From NCBI GenBank assembly GCA_030148545.1, contig JASBTF010000002.1, positions 237,218 to 301,217 of the forward strand: a stretch of 64,000 nucleotides of DNA, read 5' to 3'. The notes beneath the pieces are model-generated. The model was given only the letters and a program-made list of their open reading frames with translations. It ran no database searches and was not told the origin of the DNA. Position 1 is the stretch's first letter; every line of letters begins with the position of its first letter. This DNA comes from Pseudomonadota bacterium (GTDB lineage: Bacteria; Pseudomonadota; Alphaproteobacteria; UBA2136; JASBTF01). This document shows, piece after piece, positions 52,027 through 61,454 of this stretch. Both the position numbers and the translations under genes were made by a program.

Positions 52027-53062
52027 GATGCTAAAAAACTCTTTCTACTCGTTGCTTAAAAATCGAGTGTTACAAAGCCACAGACTGGGCTTTATGTCAA
52101 TGCTGGTGCTTGGTTTTCCTATGTTTTTCGTAGCGCAGCAAGCCGTGGGTGAGCTATCTGTAGAAAATCCGCGTATTTACCCACAAATTATTTATACGGT
52201 GGAATCGCCGCCACGGCGTTATAGCCCACGTGGGTCGGTATTAAGCAACCCGCTACAGCGGGTAGATGGCCGCAACCAAACGAGTAATAACTACAGCAAG
52301 CAATCTGTGGCACGCCAGGCTGCGCAAAAGCGCCTTAAAGTGGCTGGTTACCCTATTAATAATGTAGGCTTGCTGGCGGCAGCGCGCCAAGGCACAGCAG
52401 AAAATATCGAAGATTTTCGCAAGCTAGGTTATTCCTTACGCGTACAAAATGCAGGCGGCGGCAGTATGTTGCACGAGGCTGTTCAAGCCGGTAATGAGGC
52501 CGTTGTAGAGTACCTGATTAAACAAAATATTCCGCTAGAAGCCGATGATAGCCGTGGTGAAACAGCACTTATTTTGGCGGTACGCCGCGGTGAAGTGGGT
52601 ATGGCCACAGCTTTGCTACAAGCTAAAGCTGATATTAACGCACAAGATCTAGATAACTGGAGCGCGCTTTTCCATGCTGCAGGGCAGGGAGATACATTGC
52701 TGATTCAACGTTTGTTGGAATATGGCGCTAGCGTGCATGGTCAGGGTCGTTTTGGGCAAACACCATTGCTACTAGCAGCACGCAGTGGCCATGACGATGC
52801 GGTGGCAATGTTGCTCAATCACGGCGCACGCCTCAACCAACGTGACTTAACCGGTAACACAGCATTATTATTAGCGGTAGAGCGTGGGCATGTGGTGGTC
52901 GCACAATATTTGTTAGCTGCCGGTGCCAATGCAAACGATATGAATAGTCGCCAGCAGCGTGCCATAGACCTTGCCTTAATGAATAACGACCGCGCCATGG
53001 CAAACTTGTTGCTAAGCTATGGCGCCCGCCGTCCGCAAGTGCTGGGCCGTGGTGGGCGATAA
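52025..53062 (+). CDS. exported or membrane-anchored ankyrin-repeat protein
   Basis: The ATG at 52025 (or 52028) interlocks with the aspS ATG on the other strand in CATG; a frame extension upstream is also open. A hydrophobic segment at about residues 20-37 suggests a signal peptide or anchor. The C-terminal two thirds holds five or six ankyrin repeats (for example GETALILAVRRGEVGMATALL, GQTPLLLAARSGHDDAVAMLL, GNTALLLAVERGHVVVAQYLL, given as separate short blocks). It is probably a periplasmic protein-binding scaffold. Confidence 0.85.
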   Translation: MMLKNSFYSLLKNRVLQSHRLGFMSMLVLGFPMFFVAQQAVGELSVENPRIYPQIIYTVESPPRRYSPRGSVLSNPLQRVDGRNQTSNNYSKQSVARQAAQKRLKVAGYPINNVGLLAAARQGTAENIEDFRKLGYSLRVQNAGGGSMLHEAVQAGNEAVVEYLIKQNIPLEADDSRGETALILAVRRGEVGMATALLQAKADINAQDLDNWSALFHAAGQGDTLLIQRLLEYGASVHGQGRFGQTPLLLAARSGHDDAVAMLLNHGARLNQRDLTGNTALLLAVERGHVVVAQYLLAAGANANDMNSRQQRAIDLALMNNDRAMANLLLSYGARRPQVLGRGGR

Positions 53063-53066
53063 TTTT

Positions 53067-53106
53067 GCTATAGCAACCAGTGGCTTTGCCATCTGTTTGC
53101 TATAGC
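53067..53106 (+). repeat. three-hairpin repeat family, hairpin-only copy G
   Basis: GCTATAGCAACCAGTGGC, TTT, GCCATCTGTTTGCTATAGC: an almost perfect 18-bp stem with the family TGGC-TTT-GCCA tip. It lies between the ankyrin gene and ihfB, and could also act as a transcript end. Confidence 0.7.
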
Positions 53107-53155
53107 TAGACATAATAGGTTGCAATTCGGTAATTAATGGTTATATATTGGTGGT

Positions 53156-53431
53156 ATGACCAAGTCACAAATGATTCAGGCGTTGGCAGACCAGTACCCA
53201 AATTTGCATCACCGCGATTTGGAACGTGTTGTTAACGTAATTTTCGATGAGCTAACAGCTGCGCTAGTACGTGGTGAGCGCATTGAACTGCGTGGATTTG
53301 GGGCATTTAGCGTGCGCAACCGCGATGCACGCCAAGGGCGTAACCCACGTACGGGCGATCCTGTCCACGTGCCGCCCAAACGCGTACCTTTCTTCAAGGC
53401 TGGTCGCGTTTTGCTCAACCGCATGAATTAA
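53156..53431 (+). CDS. ihfB: integration host factor beta subunit
   Basis: A DNA-bending nucleoid protein that pairs with IHF-alpha. It begins MTKSQMIQALADQYPNL and has the arm motif ERIELRGFGAFSVRNR and GRNPRTGDPV, the IHF-beta signature; 91 residues. It closely resembles IHF-beta rather than HU by its N-terminus. Confidence 0.93.
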   Translation: MTKSQMIQALADQYPNLHHRDLERVVNVIFDELTAALVRGERIELRGFGAFSVRNRDARQGRNPRTGDPVHVPPKRVPFFKAGRVLLNRMN

Positions 53432-53465
53432 TTTTAACTTGGCATAAGTAAAAGGGGGACGGGCG

Positions 53466-53678
53466 ATGAATGCTCGACAATTGAAGCTTTTTGGTCTCTG
53501 CTGCGCAGGTATAGCAATGGTTATTCCTTATATGTATATGCTTGCCATGTGGTTGCGTTTGGTACCACCATCACCTCAAGGTGGTGATAGCAACGGCTTT
53601 ATGATGATTGCCTTTGTGGTGGTAATGATGACTGTGGCACTCACCTCCTGCTACAAAGCGCGCAGCGCCACCGCTTAG
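53466..53678 (+). CDS. small membrane protein with two TM segments
   Basis: AGGGGG precedes the ATG. A 70-residue protein with hydrophobic segments at about 8-30 and 44-62, joined by a Pro/Gly-rich loop (PPSPQGGDSNG). No family recognised. Downstream of ihfB on the same strand, possibly cotranscribed. Confidence 0.6.
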   Translation: MNARQLKLFGLCCAGIAMVIPYMYMLAMWLRLVPPSPQGGDSNGFMMIAFVVVMMTVALTSCYKARSATA

Positions 53679-53802
53679 CTATTTACTCATACTATTTTGA
53701 TATCTTTGAATTAGAGAAGAATCTCTATTCTTGCATTATACAATTTTCTGCCGTCTAATGCGGGCAAGCAACAATAACCAATGAAATTCTAGGGGAGAGA
53801 TC

Positions 53803-55119
53803 ATGACCCAAACAGCAGCGGTGCAAGACAATTTCACCGATTACAAAGTAGCCGATATGAGCCTGGCCGAGTGGGGCCGTAAGGAAATTGAGCTAGCAGA
53901 ACAAGAAATGCCTGGCCTAATGGCCCTGCGTGAAGAGTATGGCGTCAGCCAGCCGCTAAAAGGTGCGCGCATTGCTGGTTGCCTGCACATGACTATTCAA
54001 ACCGCCGTACTTATTGAAACCCTAACCGCACTGGGTGCTACCGTGCGTTGGAGCAGCTGTAATATCTTCAGCACGCAGGACCAAGCTGCAGCTGCCATTG
54101 CTGCAGCAGGTATTCCTGTTTTTGCATGGAAAGGCGAAACAGAGGAAGAGTATGACTGGTGTATCCGTCAGACCATTAAGAGTGCAGATGGCTGGACACC
54201 AAATATGATTTTGGACGATGGCGGTGACCTAACCATGCTGATGCATGATGAGTTCCCAGAAATGATGGCCGATATCCAAGGTGTGAGCGAAGAAACCACC
54301 ACTGGTGTGGCACGTCTTTACCGCATGCAGCAGGAAGGTGCTCTAAAATGCCCAGCCATTAACGTTAACGATAGCGTAACCAAGAGTAAGTTCGACAACC
54401 TATACGGCTGTCGCGAAAGCCTGCCAGATGGCTTGAAGCGCGCTACCGATATTATGATTGCTGGTAAAACCTGTGTGGTTGCTGGCTTTGGTGATGTAGG
54501 TAAAGGTTCTGCTGACTCTTTGCGTGCTCACGGTGCTCGCGTACTGGTGACTGAGATTGACCCAATTTGTGCACTGCAAGCTGCTATGGCCGGTTACGAG
54601 GTAGTAACCATGGAGCAAGCGGCGAGCGAGGCTGATATCTTTGTAACCGCAACCGGTAACAAGGATGTTATTACCCGTGCTCACATGGAGCAAATGAAGC
54701 ATGGCGCTATTGTGTGTAACATTGGTCACTTCGATAACGAGATTCAGGTAGAGCAAATTCGTGACCTGACCTGGACCAACATTAAGCCACAGGTAGATGA
54801 AATCACCTTTGCTGATGGTAAGAGCATTATTTTGCTAGCAGAAGGTCGCTTGGTGAATTTGGGCTGTGCTACTGGTCACCCAAGCTTTGTGATGAGCTTT
54901 AGCTTCACCAACCAAACCTTGGCACAAATTGAGCTATGGAATAACCACTCTGACTACGAGCAAAAAGTGTACGTACTACCAAAACACCTAGATGAAAAGG
55001 TAGCGCACCTGCACTTGGCTAAGTTGGGTATTAACCTAACCGAGCTCACAACCGACCAAGCTGAATACCTTGGCCTCTCTGCCGAAGGCCCATTCAAGCC
55101 AGATTGGTACCGTTACTAG
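53803..55119 (+). CDS. ahcY: adenosylhomocysteinase
   Basis: It hydrolyses S-adenosylhomocysteine to adenosine and homocysteine in the methyl cycle. It shows [13 protein letters not shown] (about residue 62), the NAD-binding motif [11 protein letters not shown] (about 226), and the typical C-terminal KPDWYRY. 438 residues, bacterial length. AGGGGAGA precedes the ATG. The upstream gap does not match an SAH riboswitch; a weak candidate promoter is TTGCAT (53731) with TCTAAT (53754). Confidence 0.97.
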   Translation: MTQTAAVQDNFTDYKVADMSLAEWGRKEIELAEQEMPGLMALREEYGVSQPLKGARIAGCLHMTIQTAVLIETLTALGATVRWSSCNIFSTQDQAAAAIAAAGIPVFAWKGETEEEYDWCIRQTIKSADGWTPNMILDDGGDLTMLMHDEFPEMMADIQGVSEETTTGVARLYRMQQEGALKCPAINVNDSVTKSKFDNLYGCRESLPDGLKRATDIMIAGKTCVVAGFGDVGKGSADSLRAHGARVLVTEIDPICALQAAMAGYEVVTMEQAASEADIFVTATGNKDVITRAHMEQMKHGAIVCNIGHFDNEIQVEQIRDLTWTNIKPQVDEITFADGKSIILLAEGRLVNLGCATGHPSFVMSFSFTNQTLAQIELWNNHSDYEQKVYVLPKHLDEKVAHLHLAKLGINLTELTTDQAEYLGLSAEGPFKPDWYRY

Positions 55120-55124
55120 GTATG

Positions 55125-55212
55125 CTCGGGTGCTGGCAAAGCCAGCACCCGGCACCAAGGTCACCTTGGAACCGCGTGGACCAATCGCTTTCAGCGACTT
55201 GGGACCACGGGC
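55125..55212 (-). repeat. three-hairpin repeat family, copy E (inverted)
   Basis: Read on the minus strand: TCCCAAGTCGCTGAAAGCGA, then a CGCGGTTCCAAGGTGACCTTGG module, then GGGTGCTGGCTTTGCCAGCACCC. It matches copy D module by module with paired changes in the stems. It lies after ahcY. Confidence 0.8.
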
Positions 55213-55235
55213 CCACCAAGTTTACCTAAAAAATT

Positions 55236-55260
55236 AACCCGCCTTATAGGCGGGTTTTCT
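55236..55260 (+). terminator. ahcY terminator
   Basis: AACCCGCC, TTATA, GGCGGGTT, then TTTCT. Confidence 0.85.
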
Positions 55261-55344
55261 ACGGCTAGGCCTTTATGGTTTTTTGGTTATGGGATGTCTC
55301 CAGTAGCAAGCTGGGGATGTCGGGTAGCCGCTAACGTGGTTAAC

Positions 55345-55371
55345 AAAGACCCCGCCGTTGGCGGGGCCTTT
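55345..55371 (-). terminator. atpG terminator
   Basis: GACCCCGCC and GGCGGGGCC arms, 22 bp after the atpG stop on the minus strand. Confidence 0.8.
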
Positions 55372-55392
55372 AATGTGTATTTGAGTAGTAAA

Positions 55393-56262
55393 TTACACCG
55401 CTTCGGCGCCGGCAACAATTTCCACAAGCTCTTTAGTAATGGCAGCTTGGCGGGAGCGGTTGTAGTCGAGTGATAGGCGATTAATCATGTCACCAGCGTT
55501 GCGCGTGGCGTTGTCCATTGCAGTCATACGTGCAGCTTGCTCAGAAGCATCGGTTTCCAGTAGCGCGCGGAACATTACAGTGCGTACGGCACGTGGTACC
55601 AAATCATCTAGCAGGCTGGCTGCATCTGGCTCAAACTCGTAGCTAGAGCTTACTGCATCAGCAGAAGTTTCATCACTGCTTTCCACAGAAAATGGCAGCA
55701 GTTGGCTGCGTACTGGCGGTTGCTTCAACATGTTTTCAAACTGTGGGAAAATCAGTTCAACTTGGTCACAAGCATTGCTGAGGTAGTCGGTTACAGCACT
55801 GTCAATCAGCGTACATGCTGTTTCAAAGGAGAGGTCTTCCAGCTTGGTGTGTTTAGCCAGAACAGTTATGCCATCTATCTTGCCAAGTTGTTCGCACACT
55901 TTGCGGCCAACTAGCACCAGCTCAATTGTTTCAGCAGTATCGCGCAGTTCGTTAATACGCTGAGTAGCTTCTTTCACCACATTACCATTTAGGCCACCAC
56001 ACAAGCCGCGTTGGGCACCAACCACAATCAGGCGCACAGTGTTTACGCTACTACGCTGTGCCAGTAGGGGGTGGTCAGCACTGCCGCTGCTACCCAAGTT
56101 AGCTACAACTTGTTGCAGTTTGTTGGCGTAGGGGCGTGTGTCTTCACAAGCTTGGCGCGCACGGCGCACTTTAGCCGCACTTACCATTTTCATGGTTTTG
56201 GTAATTTGGCGTGTGTTCTTAACGCTTTTAATTCGGTTCCGCAGGTCTTTAAGTGATGGCAT
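55393..56262 (-). CDS. atpG: ATP synthase gamma subunit
   Basis: The central rotating shaft of F1. It begins MPSLKDLRNRIKSVKNTRQITKTMKMVSAAKVRRA (given in two parts: MPSLKDLRNRIKSVKNT and RQITKTMKMVSAAK), and ends with the C-terminal helix signature NATRNAGDMINRLSLDYNR. 289 residues. It is cut off from atpHA by an inverted gene and is not followed by atpD; a terminator comes next. Confidence 0.97.
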   Translation of the reverse strand: MPSLKDLRNRIKSVKNTRQITKTMKMVSAAKVRRARQACEDTRPYANKLQQVVANLGSSGSADHPLLAQRSSVNTVRLIVVGAQRGLCGGLNGNVVKEATQRINELRDTAETIELVLVGRKVCEQLGKIDGITVLAKHTKLEDLSFETACTLIDSAVTDYLSNACDQVELIFPQFENMLKQPPVRSQLLPFSVESSDETSADAVSSSYEFEPDAASLLDDLVPRAVRTVMFRALLETDASEQAARMTAMDNATRNAGDMINRLSLDYNRSRQAAITKELVEIVAGAEAV

Positions 56263-56290
56263 GTCTCAAACTTTTTAATTGTTCCCCCTT

Positions 56291-56319
56291 GCAATACCAA
56301 ACTTCCCGCTCTACATCAA
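56291..56319 (-). promoter_or_regulatory. candidate promoter for atpG
   Basis: -35 TTGATG, 17 bp, -10 TATTGC on the minus strand, upstream of atpG and after the inverted gene. It would be needed because a terminator ends the atpHA transcript. Confidence 0.45.
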
Positions 56320-56378
56320 GTGTATAAGACCTAATCTTGCCCTAATAGGGCGTGTTCCGCTTGAGAAAGGAGCCAGCA

Positions 56379-56744
56379 ATGGCCACTACTGCAACTGAAT
56401 CCAAGCCGTTCTGCTCGAACAACGTGGTTAACGCTTTTCGGCTCAACAAGTGCTACTTCGACTGGACTGATAACTACTATCCTTACTATGACGACATGCG
56501 CAAGCTGCTGACCGACGAGTTTTTGCAAGCCTGGCTGCGATTTTGCAGCAAAGGAATTGCCTTGGCTCACAAGCGTGGTGGCGACTATGCGATGGCACGG
56601 ATGAATCGTCTTGCACGTCGTCAAGTGCGGCCAGCTGGAGCTTATATGGCCGTTACCGAACAGCAGTGCTGTTTTGATATTTTGATGGCTGCATGGTCGG
56701 CAGAATGCGACCGTGAAGAAAACTCCATTGGCCGATTACTCTAA
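56379..56744 (+). CDS. orphan protein inserted in the atp operon (121 aa)
   Basis: I place the start at 56379, with GAAAGGAG upstream, rather than at 56352. A soluble protein rich in Cys (five) and aromatic residues in its first half (FRLNKCYFDWTDNYYPYYDD), then helical and basic (AHKRGGDYAMARMNRLARR). No family recognised. It is transcribed against atpA and atpG, between them. A perfect palindrome GCCCTAATAGGGC lies just upstream at 56339-56351. Confidence 0.65.
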   Translation: MATTATESKPFCSNNVVNAFRLNKCYFDWTDNYYPYYDDMRKLLTDEFLQAWLRFCSKGIALAHKRGGDYAMARMNRLARRQVRPAGAYMAVTEQQCCFDILMAAWSAECDREENSIGRLL

Positions 56745-56752
56745 CAGCGATC

Positions 56753-56786
56753 AAAAAACAAGCCCCGCGCGCTGCGCGGGGCTTGA
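56753..56786 (-). terminator. atpA terminator
   Basis: CAAGCCCCGCGC, GCT, GCGCGGGGCTTG with a T6 tract on the minus strand; the opposite direction has a weaker tail, so it mainly ends the atpHA transcript. Confidence 0.9.
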
Positions 56787-56807
56787 GTCGTTTAAAAGCT
56801 AGCTAGC

Positions 56808-58388
56808 TTAGGCAGCTTTTTTCTGCTCAGACTTTTTTGCAGTTTCAGTGCTCGCTGTTGTTGCGCCATCACCAAAGGTAGATAGGGCATTTTCAATAGC
56901 TTCTTTCATTTGTGCCTGTGTTTCATCGCTCAGCTTACCACTGGTAATGCTGCTCATCAGGTCATCAGTACGGGCACGTAGAGCACTTAGCAGGTGCTGC
57001 TCAAACGCGGTAATTTGGTTTACTGGCACGTTGTCCAGGAAGCCTTTAGTACCAGCGTAAATCACAACCACTTGCTCAGATGCGCTTAGTGGGCGGTACT
57101 GTGGCTGCTTGAGCAGCTCAGTCAAACGCTCACCACGTTGTAGCAATTGGCGGGTAGAGGCATCTAGGTCGCTCGCAAACTGGCTAAAGGCAGCCATTTC
57201 ACGGTATTGAGCTAGGTCCAAACGCAGGGTACCAGCAACTTGCTTCATTGATTTAACTTGTGCGGCACCACCAACACGAGACACAGACAAACCCACACTA
57301 ATCGCAGGACGTGTACCCGCGTAGAACAAGTCGGACTCAAGGAAGATCTGACCATCGGTAATGGAGATCACGTTGGTTGGAATATACGCCGATACGTCAC
57401 CCGCTTGGGTTTCAATAATTGGCAGAGCGGTGAGGGAACCAGCGCCACGCTCATCACTCATCTTCGCAGCACGCTCTAGCAAACGGCTGTGTAGGTAGAA
57501 CACGTCACCTGGGTACGCTTCACGTCCTGGAGGACGACGTAGCAGCAAGCTCATTTGGCGGTAAGCCACAGCTTGCTTAGAAAGGTCATCGTAAACAATG
57601 AGTCCGTGCATGCCGTTGTCACGGAAGTACTCACCCATGGCACAACCAGCATATGGTGCTAGGAACTGCATTGGCGCTGCATCAGATGCAGTAGCAGCAA
57701 CCACGGTGGTGTATTCCATCGCGCCAGCTTCTTCCAGCTTCTTCACCACCTGGGCAACGGTAGAACGTTTTTGGCCAACCGCCACGTAAATACAGTGCAC
57801 GGGGTTATCGGTGCTGTGGGTGTCTTTTTGGTTAATAATGGCGTCAATCGCAACTGCGGTTTTACCGGTTTGACGGTCACCAATAATCAACTCACGCTGG
57901 CCACGACCAATTGGCACAAGGGCGTCAATCGCCTTCAAACCAGTTTGTAGCGGCTGGTGAACAGATTTACGGTCAATAATACCAGGGGCAATCACTTCCA
58001 TTGGGCGTTCTTCGGAAGCTTTGATAGGGCCTTTGCCATCAATTGGGCGACCCAGTGCATCCACAACGCGGCCACACATTTCTTTACCAACTGGTACCAC
58101 AACAAATTTGCCGGTACGCTTAACACTGTCACCTTCTTCTACGCTGCGGTCTTCACCAAAAATAACCGCACCAACAGTGTCTTCGTCCAAGTTAAGGGCC
58201 ATACCCATAACGCCGCTTTCAAACTGGAGCATTTCACCAGCTTGGGCGGTCTCCAGGCCATAAATTTCAGCTACACCGTCACCAACTTTAACCACTTCAC
58301 CTACTTCGGTGCGGTTAATGGTGGTATCGGTTTTTGCGATCTGCTCTTTCAGCAGCTTGGAAATCTCACTCGCTTTGATATCCGTCAT
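56808..58388 (-). CDS. atpA: ATP synthase alpha subunit
   Basis: The non-catalytic nucleotide-binding F1 subunit. Walker [16 protein letters not shown] (about residue 169) and the signature [13 protein letters not shown] (about 363). 526 residues, slightly long because of a tail rich in Thr, Glu and Lys after residue 500. Second gene of atpH-atpA, 21 bp after atpH. Confidence 0.98.
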   Translation of the reverse strand: MTDIKASEISKLLKEQIAKTDTTINRTEVGEVVKVGDGVAEIYGLETAQAGEMLQFESGVMGMALNLDEDTVGAVIFGEDRSVEEGDSVKRTGKFVVVPVGKEMCGRVVDALGRPIDGKGPIKASEERPMEVIAPGIIDRKSVHQPLQTGLKAIDALVPIGRGQRELIIGDRQTGKTAVAIDAIINQKDTHSTDNPVHCIYVAVGQKRSTVAQVVKKLEEAGAMEYTTVVAATASDAAPMQFLAPYAGCAMGEYFRDNGMHGLIVYDDLSKQAVAYRQMSLLLRRPPGREAYPGDVFYLHSRLLERAAKMSDERGAGSLTALPIIETQAGDVSAYIPTNVISITDGQIFLESDLFYAGTRPAISVGLSVSRVGGAAQVKSMKQVAGTLRLDLAQYREMAAFSQFASDLDASTRQLLQRGERLTELLKQPQYRPLSASEQVVVIYAGTKGFLDNVPVNQITAFEQHLLSALRARTDDLMSSITSGKLSDETQAQMKEAIENALSTFGDGATTASTETAKKSEQKKAA

Positions 58389-58409
58389 CGTCTTTTTCCT
58401 TGTTTCTCT

Positions 58410-58943
58410 TTAAGCTGTTAGGGTTTGTTTAAACTGATTAAGCTGGCCGCGCACGCTGGCATCCAAACGGGTGGAGGCCATGGTAACGACCATACCGCCC
58501 AATAGGCTGCTATCGGTTGTGGTTTCAAGCTTAATTTGTTTGGCATCTGGGCGCAGTTTCTTCAGCGCAGTTTCCACGTTCTTTTGCTCATCTTTGGTGA
58601 GCTTAGTGGCGCTGGTTACTTGCGCAGTAATAATGCCTTCGGCATCGTCTGCTACGGCTGGAATAGTAGCCAGCATGGTGCTGAGCTCCGCCGTACGGCC
58701 ATTTTCCACAACAGTGCCAATAAAGTTCTGCATCAATGCAGGCGCACCCTTGGTTGCAGTGGTTAAAATTGTGGTCAGTTGGGCTTTGTCCATGCGGGCA
58801 TTTGCCAGAGTGTTTTGCAGCTCAGTAGTAAGCGCTTCACCCAGTGCTACAGCAGCACTACGCACGTCAGCAAGGCAATTTTCGGCCTGAGCCAGTTCCA
58901 CCAAGGCGGTGGCGTATCGTTTTGCCAGAGGTGTCGTCGTCAT
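58410..58943 (-). CDS. atpH: ATP synthase delta subunit
   Basis: Peripheral-stalk subunit that holds F1 (OSCP in mitochondria). It starts LAKRYATALVELAQ, has NFIGTVVENGR (about 83) and ends TTDSSLLGGMVVTMASTRLDASVRGQLNQ in the family pattern (given as SLLGGMVVTM and DASVRGQLNQ). 177 residues. First gene of the visible atp cluster. Confidence 0.95.
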   Translation of the reverse strand: MTTTPLAKRYATALVELAQAENCLADVRSAAVALGEALTTELQNTLANARMDKAQLTTILTTATKGAPALMQNFIGTVVENGRTAELSTMLATIPAVADDAEGIITAQVTSATKLTKDEQKNVETALKKLRPDAKQIKLETTTDSSLLGGMVVTMASTRLDASVRGQLNQFKQTLTA

Positions 58944-59020
58944 TTTCTATTTAGTCATTTATTTGTTGCAACGCTTGCCGTTTACCATGGTGAGCCATAT
59001 CCCGCAAGCGTTTTTGGTGC

Positions 59021-59758
59021 TTAATCGGCAGATTTAGTTGCCTCGAGAATAAGGTTAATATCCCAACGTACTTTTGGGTCCACTGGGTGCTCGTGGCCGA
59101 GGTCAAAAATCGGGTCGCCATATTCCGTTGTGTTGCGGCGCACAACATTGGTAAAGCCAACGCTATCAAAATGCGTGCGTAGCACCGTTTCGTCATACAT
59201 AAACACATGTCCATGGCCATAAAACACTGCATTAATGGCCGCCACGGGGTGGTTAGGCACACCGTTCAACATGTCTTGAGTACTCGGGTGTGCGTGGTCT
59301 TTTGTTAAAAATTCTTCTAGCCCTTTGTCGTCCGGATTCTTTTGGTGGTGCAGGTAGCCTTTAATATATAGCTCCATATCGGGCACCACGCAGCGAATAA
59401 TACCGCCAGGCTTAAGAATACGGAAAAATTCACCAAAAGTATCACGCGCCATCATGTAGGGCATGTGCTCCAGCACATGGTGCAGGTAAATAAAGTCCAA
59501 GCTGTTATCAGGAATAGCCCACGGTAGTTGGGTGCTGTCTAGCAGTACACGCCCAGTACCGGGTAGAATATTAATATCGGAATTCAGCCACCCTTTTTCC
59601 ACACGGGCACTGCAACCAAAATGCAGACGAGGTTTATCTGCCGTTGCTAAATATTGTTGAATTTGCTTGGGTGCTAGCACCTTGTTAACAGGCACACACG
59701 CTTGTTTAACACCCCATTTGAGCACCTTTACTGGTGAGCTAAATTGTAAACCATCCAT
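59021..59758 (-). CDS. class I SAM-dependent methyltransferase (type 11 like)
   Basis: A Rossmann methyltransferase: motif I LHFGCSARVEKGW (about residue 45), an acidic strand end SDINILPG, then LDFIYLHHVLEHMP (about 87-100) and the ILKPGGIIRCVVPD motif. The substrate is unknown. An N-terminal basic and hydrophobic stretch precedes the fold. It is upstream of atpH in the same orientation, with 77 bp between; it probably has its own promoter. Confidence 0.85.
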   Translation of the reverse strand: MDGLQFSSPVKVLKWGVKQACVPVNKVLAPKQIQQYLATADKPRLHFGCSARVEKGWLNSDINILPGTGRVLLDSTQLPWAIPDNSLDFIYLHHVLEHMPYMMARDTFGEFFRILKPGGIIRCVVPDMELYIKGYLHHQKNPDDKGLEEFLTKDHAHPSTQDMLNGVPNHPVAAINAVFYGHGHVFMYDETVLRTHFDSVGFTNVVRRNTTEYGDPIFDLGHEHPVDPKVRWDINLILEATKSAD

Positions 59759-59797
59759 AGGCGCGCAGCCTACCTAATTCCGCGTTAACCACCAAGC

Positions 59798-59832
59798 AAA
59801 AAAGCCACCCCGGTTACAGAGTGGCTTGTTTG
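59798..59832 (-). terminator. terminator
   Basis: AAGCCAC and GTGGCTT arms with a T6 tract on the minus strand, ending the orphan gene at 59840. Confidence 0.75.
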
Positions 59833-59839
59833 TCTAAAG

Positions 59840-60274
59840 TTAGGCAGCGCTCGTGAGAAGTTCTTTAGGTATTTCTTTGCGCCACTCTTCAGCAACTTCC
59901 CTTGCTGTTTTATAAGTGTAGGCGGCATGAAGTTGGACGCTGAATGTCGCTATCCACGTGCCATCCCCAAAAGGAAAAGATAGACGTTTTAGCGTTTGCG
60001 GAGGTTCCAGATCATGCATCTTTTGAATATCCACAATACTGAAAACACCTTGTTGGATTTCAACCAAGCGCACGATATATAAGGCATTATGGTTAACCAC
60101 TGTTTCCTCGCTTGGGTCTTCTTGCTCCGATGAGGCGGTCAGGTATGAATCCAAATTTTTAATATGCCGCGCTTTAGCCATGCGGTAGCCTGTTACAGCA
60201 ATGGTAACAGCATAGATTGCCTTATCAGCATCAGTAGCGGATAGCTGAATAGGGTCAGAAATATTAACGAACAT
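59840..60274 (-). CDS. orphan soluble protein, 144 aa
   Basis: AGGAGG precedes the ATG at correct spacing. The N-terminus has DADKAIYAVTIAVTGYRMAKARHIKN as helix, then an acidic segment, then a beta-rich region (ALYIVRLVEIQQGVFSIVDI, GDGTWIATFSVQLHAAY). No signal peptide or known family. Single-gene unit, divergent from hemH. Confidence 0.6.
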   Translation of the reverse strand: MFVNISDPIQLSATDADKAIYAVTIAVTGYRMAKARHIKNLDSYLTASSEQEDPSEETVVNHNALYIVRLVEIQQGVFSIVDIQKMHDLEPPQTLKRLSFPFGDGTWIATFSVQLHAAYTYKTAREVAEEWRKEIPKELLTSAA

Positions 60275-60363
60275 AGCGTCCTCCTGTGCTAAGAGTTTAC
60301 CTAGGCAAACGATAGATGAGATATAACTGACGTATACATAAAACTTCCTTACACTGCAACACT

Positions 60364-61437
60364 ATGACACATACACCAGCCAACCACCCCGTTGTTAACC
60401 CTATCAAAACAGGTGTTTTGGTGGTTAATCTTGGTTCGCCGGATGATCTTTCCACCGCCAGTGTGCGTCGTTATTTACGTGAATTTTTAAGCGATAAACG
60501 GGTGATAGACCTGCCGCGTTTGGCGTGGCTACCCATTTTGCACGGTATTATCCTCAACACGCGCCCCCGCAAAACGGCTGCGGCCTACAAAAAAATTTGG
60601 TGGCCCAACTGTGAGCAGGAGGAGGGCACAGGCGCGCCGCTGAAGGTCATGACCAAGCGCCAAGCAGCCTCAGTGCAAGAATTTCTCGATAAAGAATTTG
60701 GCGCTAATACTGTGGTAGTGCGCTGGGCCATGCGTTATGCCAGCCCCAGCATTGCTAGCCAATTGCAGGAGCTGCGTGATGCCAAGTGCGACCGTATTTT
60801 AGTGATGCCGCTTTACCCGCAATATGCCGGCGCCACCACCGCCACGGTGAACGATAAAGTGTTCGATGAACTCAAAAAAATGGCATGGCAACCAGCGCTG
60901 CGTACCTTAGCACCGTATTATGATCATCCCTTATATATAGACGCGCTCGCCAAAAGCGTAACCGAACATTACAAATCATTGGGTTGGCAGCCAGATATGC
61001 TGCTCACCAGCTACCATGGCATGCCCAAACGTTACCTCACACAAGGCGACCCCTACCATTGCCACTGCGCCAAAACCACGCGCTTGCTGCGGGAAAAGCT
61101 CGGCTGGGCAGAGGATAAGGTGAAGTTGAGCTTTCAGTCACGCTTTGGCCCAGCAGAGTGGCTCAAGCCCTATACTGATGAGGTCTTAGAGGAGTTGCCA
61201 GCTAAGGGTATTAAAAAACTTGCGGTGATGACCCCGTCGTTCAGTGCCGACTGTTTAGAAACACTGGAAGAAATTGCCATGGAGGGTAAAGAAACTTTCC
61301 TTGCTGCAGGTGGTGAGCAGTTTACATTTATCCCATGTCTTAACGATGATGCTGCAGGATTACATATGTTGCACCAGCTCACACTCGAGAACCTCAGCGG
61401 TTTTGTGCAAAAATCTCCCACTGGGCGAAATTTTTAG
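60364..61437 (+). CDS. hemH: ferrochelatase
   Basis: It inserts Fe2+ into protoporphyrin IX, the last step of heme synthesis. The signature SYHGMPKRYLTQGDPYHCHC (about residue 217) includes the catalytic His. LVVNLGSPD begins the first domain (about 19-27), and the C-terminal block SFSADCLETLEEI contains the conserved Glu. 357 residues. It also contains a Cys pair CHC. Confidence 0.97.
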   Translation: MTHTPANHPVVNPIKTGVLVVNLGSPDDLSTASVRRYLREFLSDKRVIDLPRLAWLPILHGIILNTRPRKTAAAYKKIWWPNCEQEEGTGAPLKVMTKRQAASVQEFLDKEFGANTVVVRWAMRYASPSIASQLQELRDAKCDRILVMPLYPQYAGATTATVNDKVFDELKKMAWQPALRTLAPYYDHPLYIDALAKSVTEHYKSLGWQPDMLLTSYHGMPKRYLTQGDPYHCHCAKTTRLLREKLGWAEDKVKLSFQSRFGPAEWLKPYTDEVLEELPAKGIKKLAVMTPSFSADCLETLEEIAMEGKETFLAAGGEQFTFIPCLNDDAAGLHMLHQLTLENLSGFVQKSPTGRNF

Positions 61438-61454
61438 TTTCTATTGGCTTTCGC

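Noticed and set aside
53679-53802. SAH or SAM riboswitch upstream of ahcY
   Set aside because: No conserved riboswitch core sequence or pseudoknot could be read in the 124-base gap.
58951-59262. Minus-strand frame between atpH and the methyltransferase
   Set aside because: It overlaps the methyltransferase gene in another frame and lacks a ribosome-binding site.
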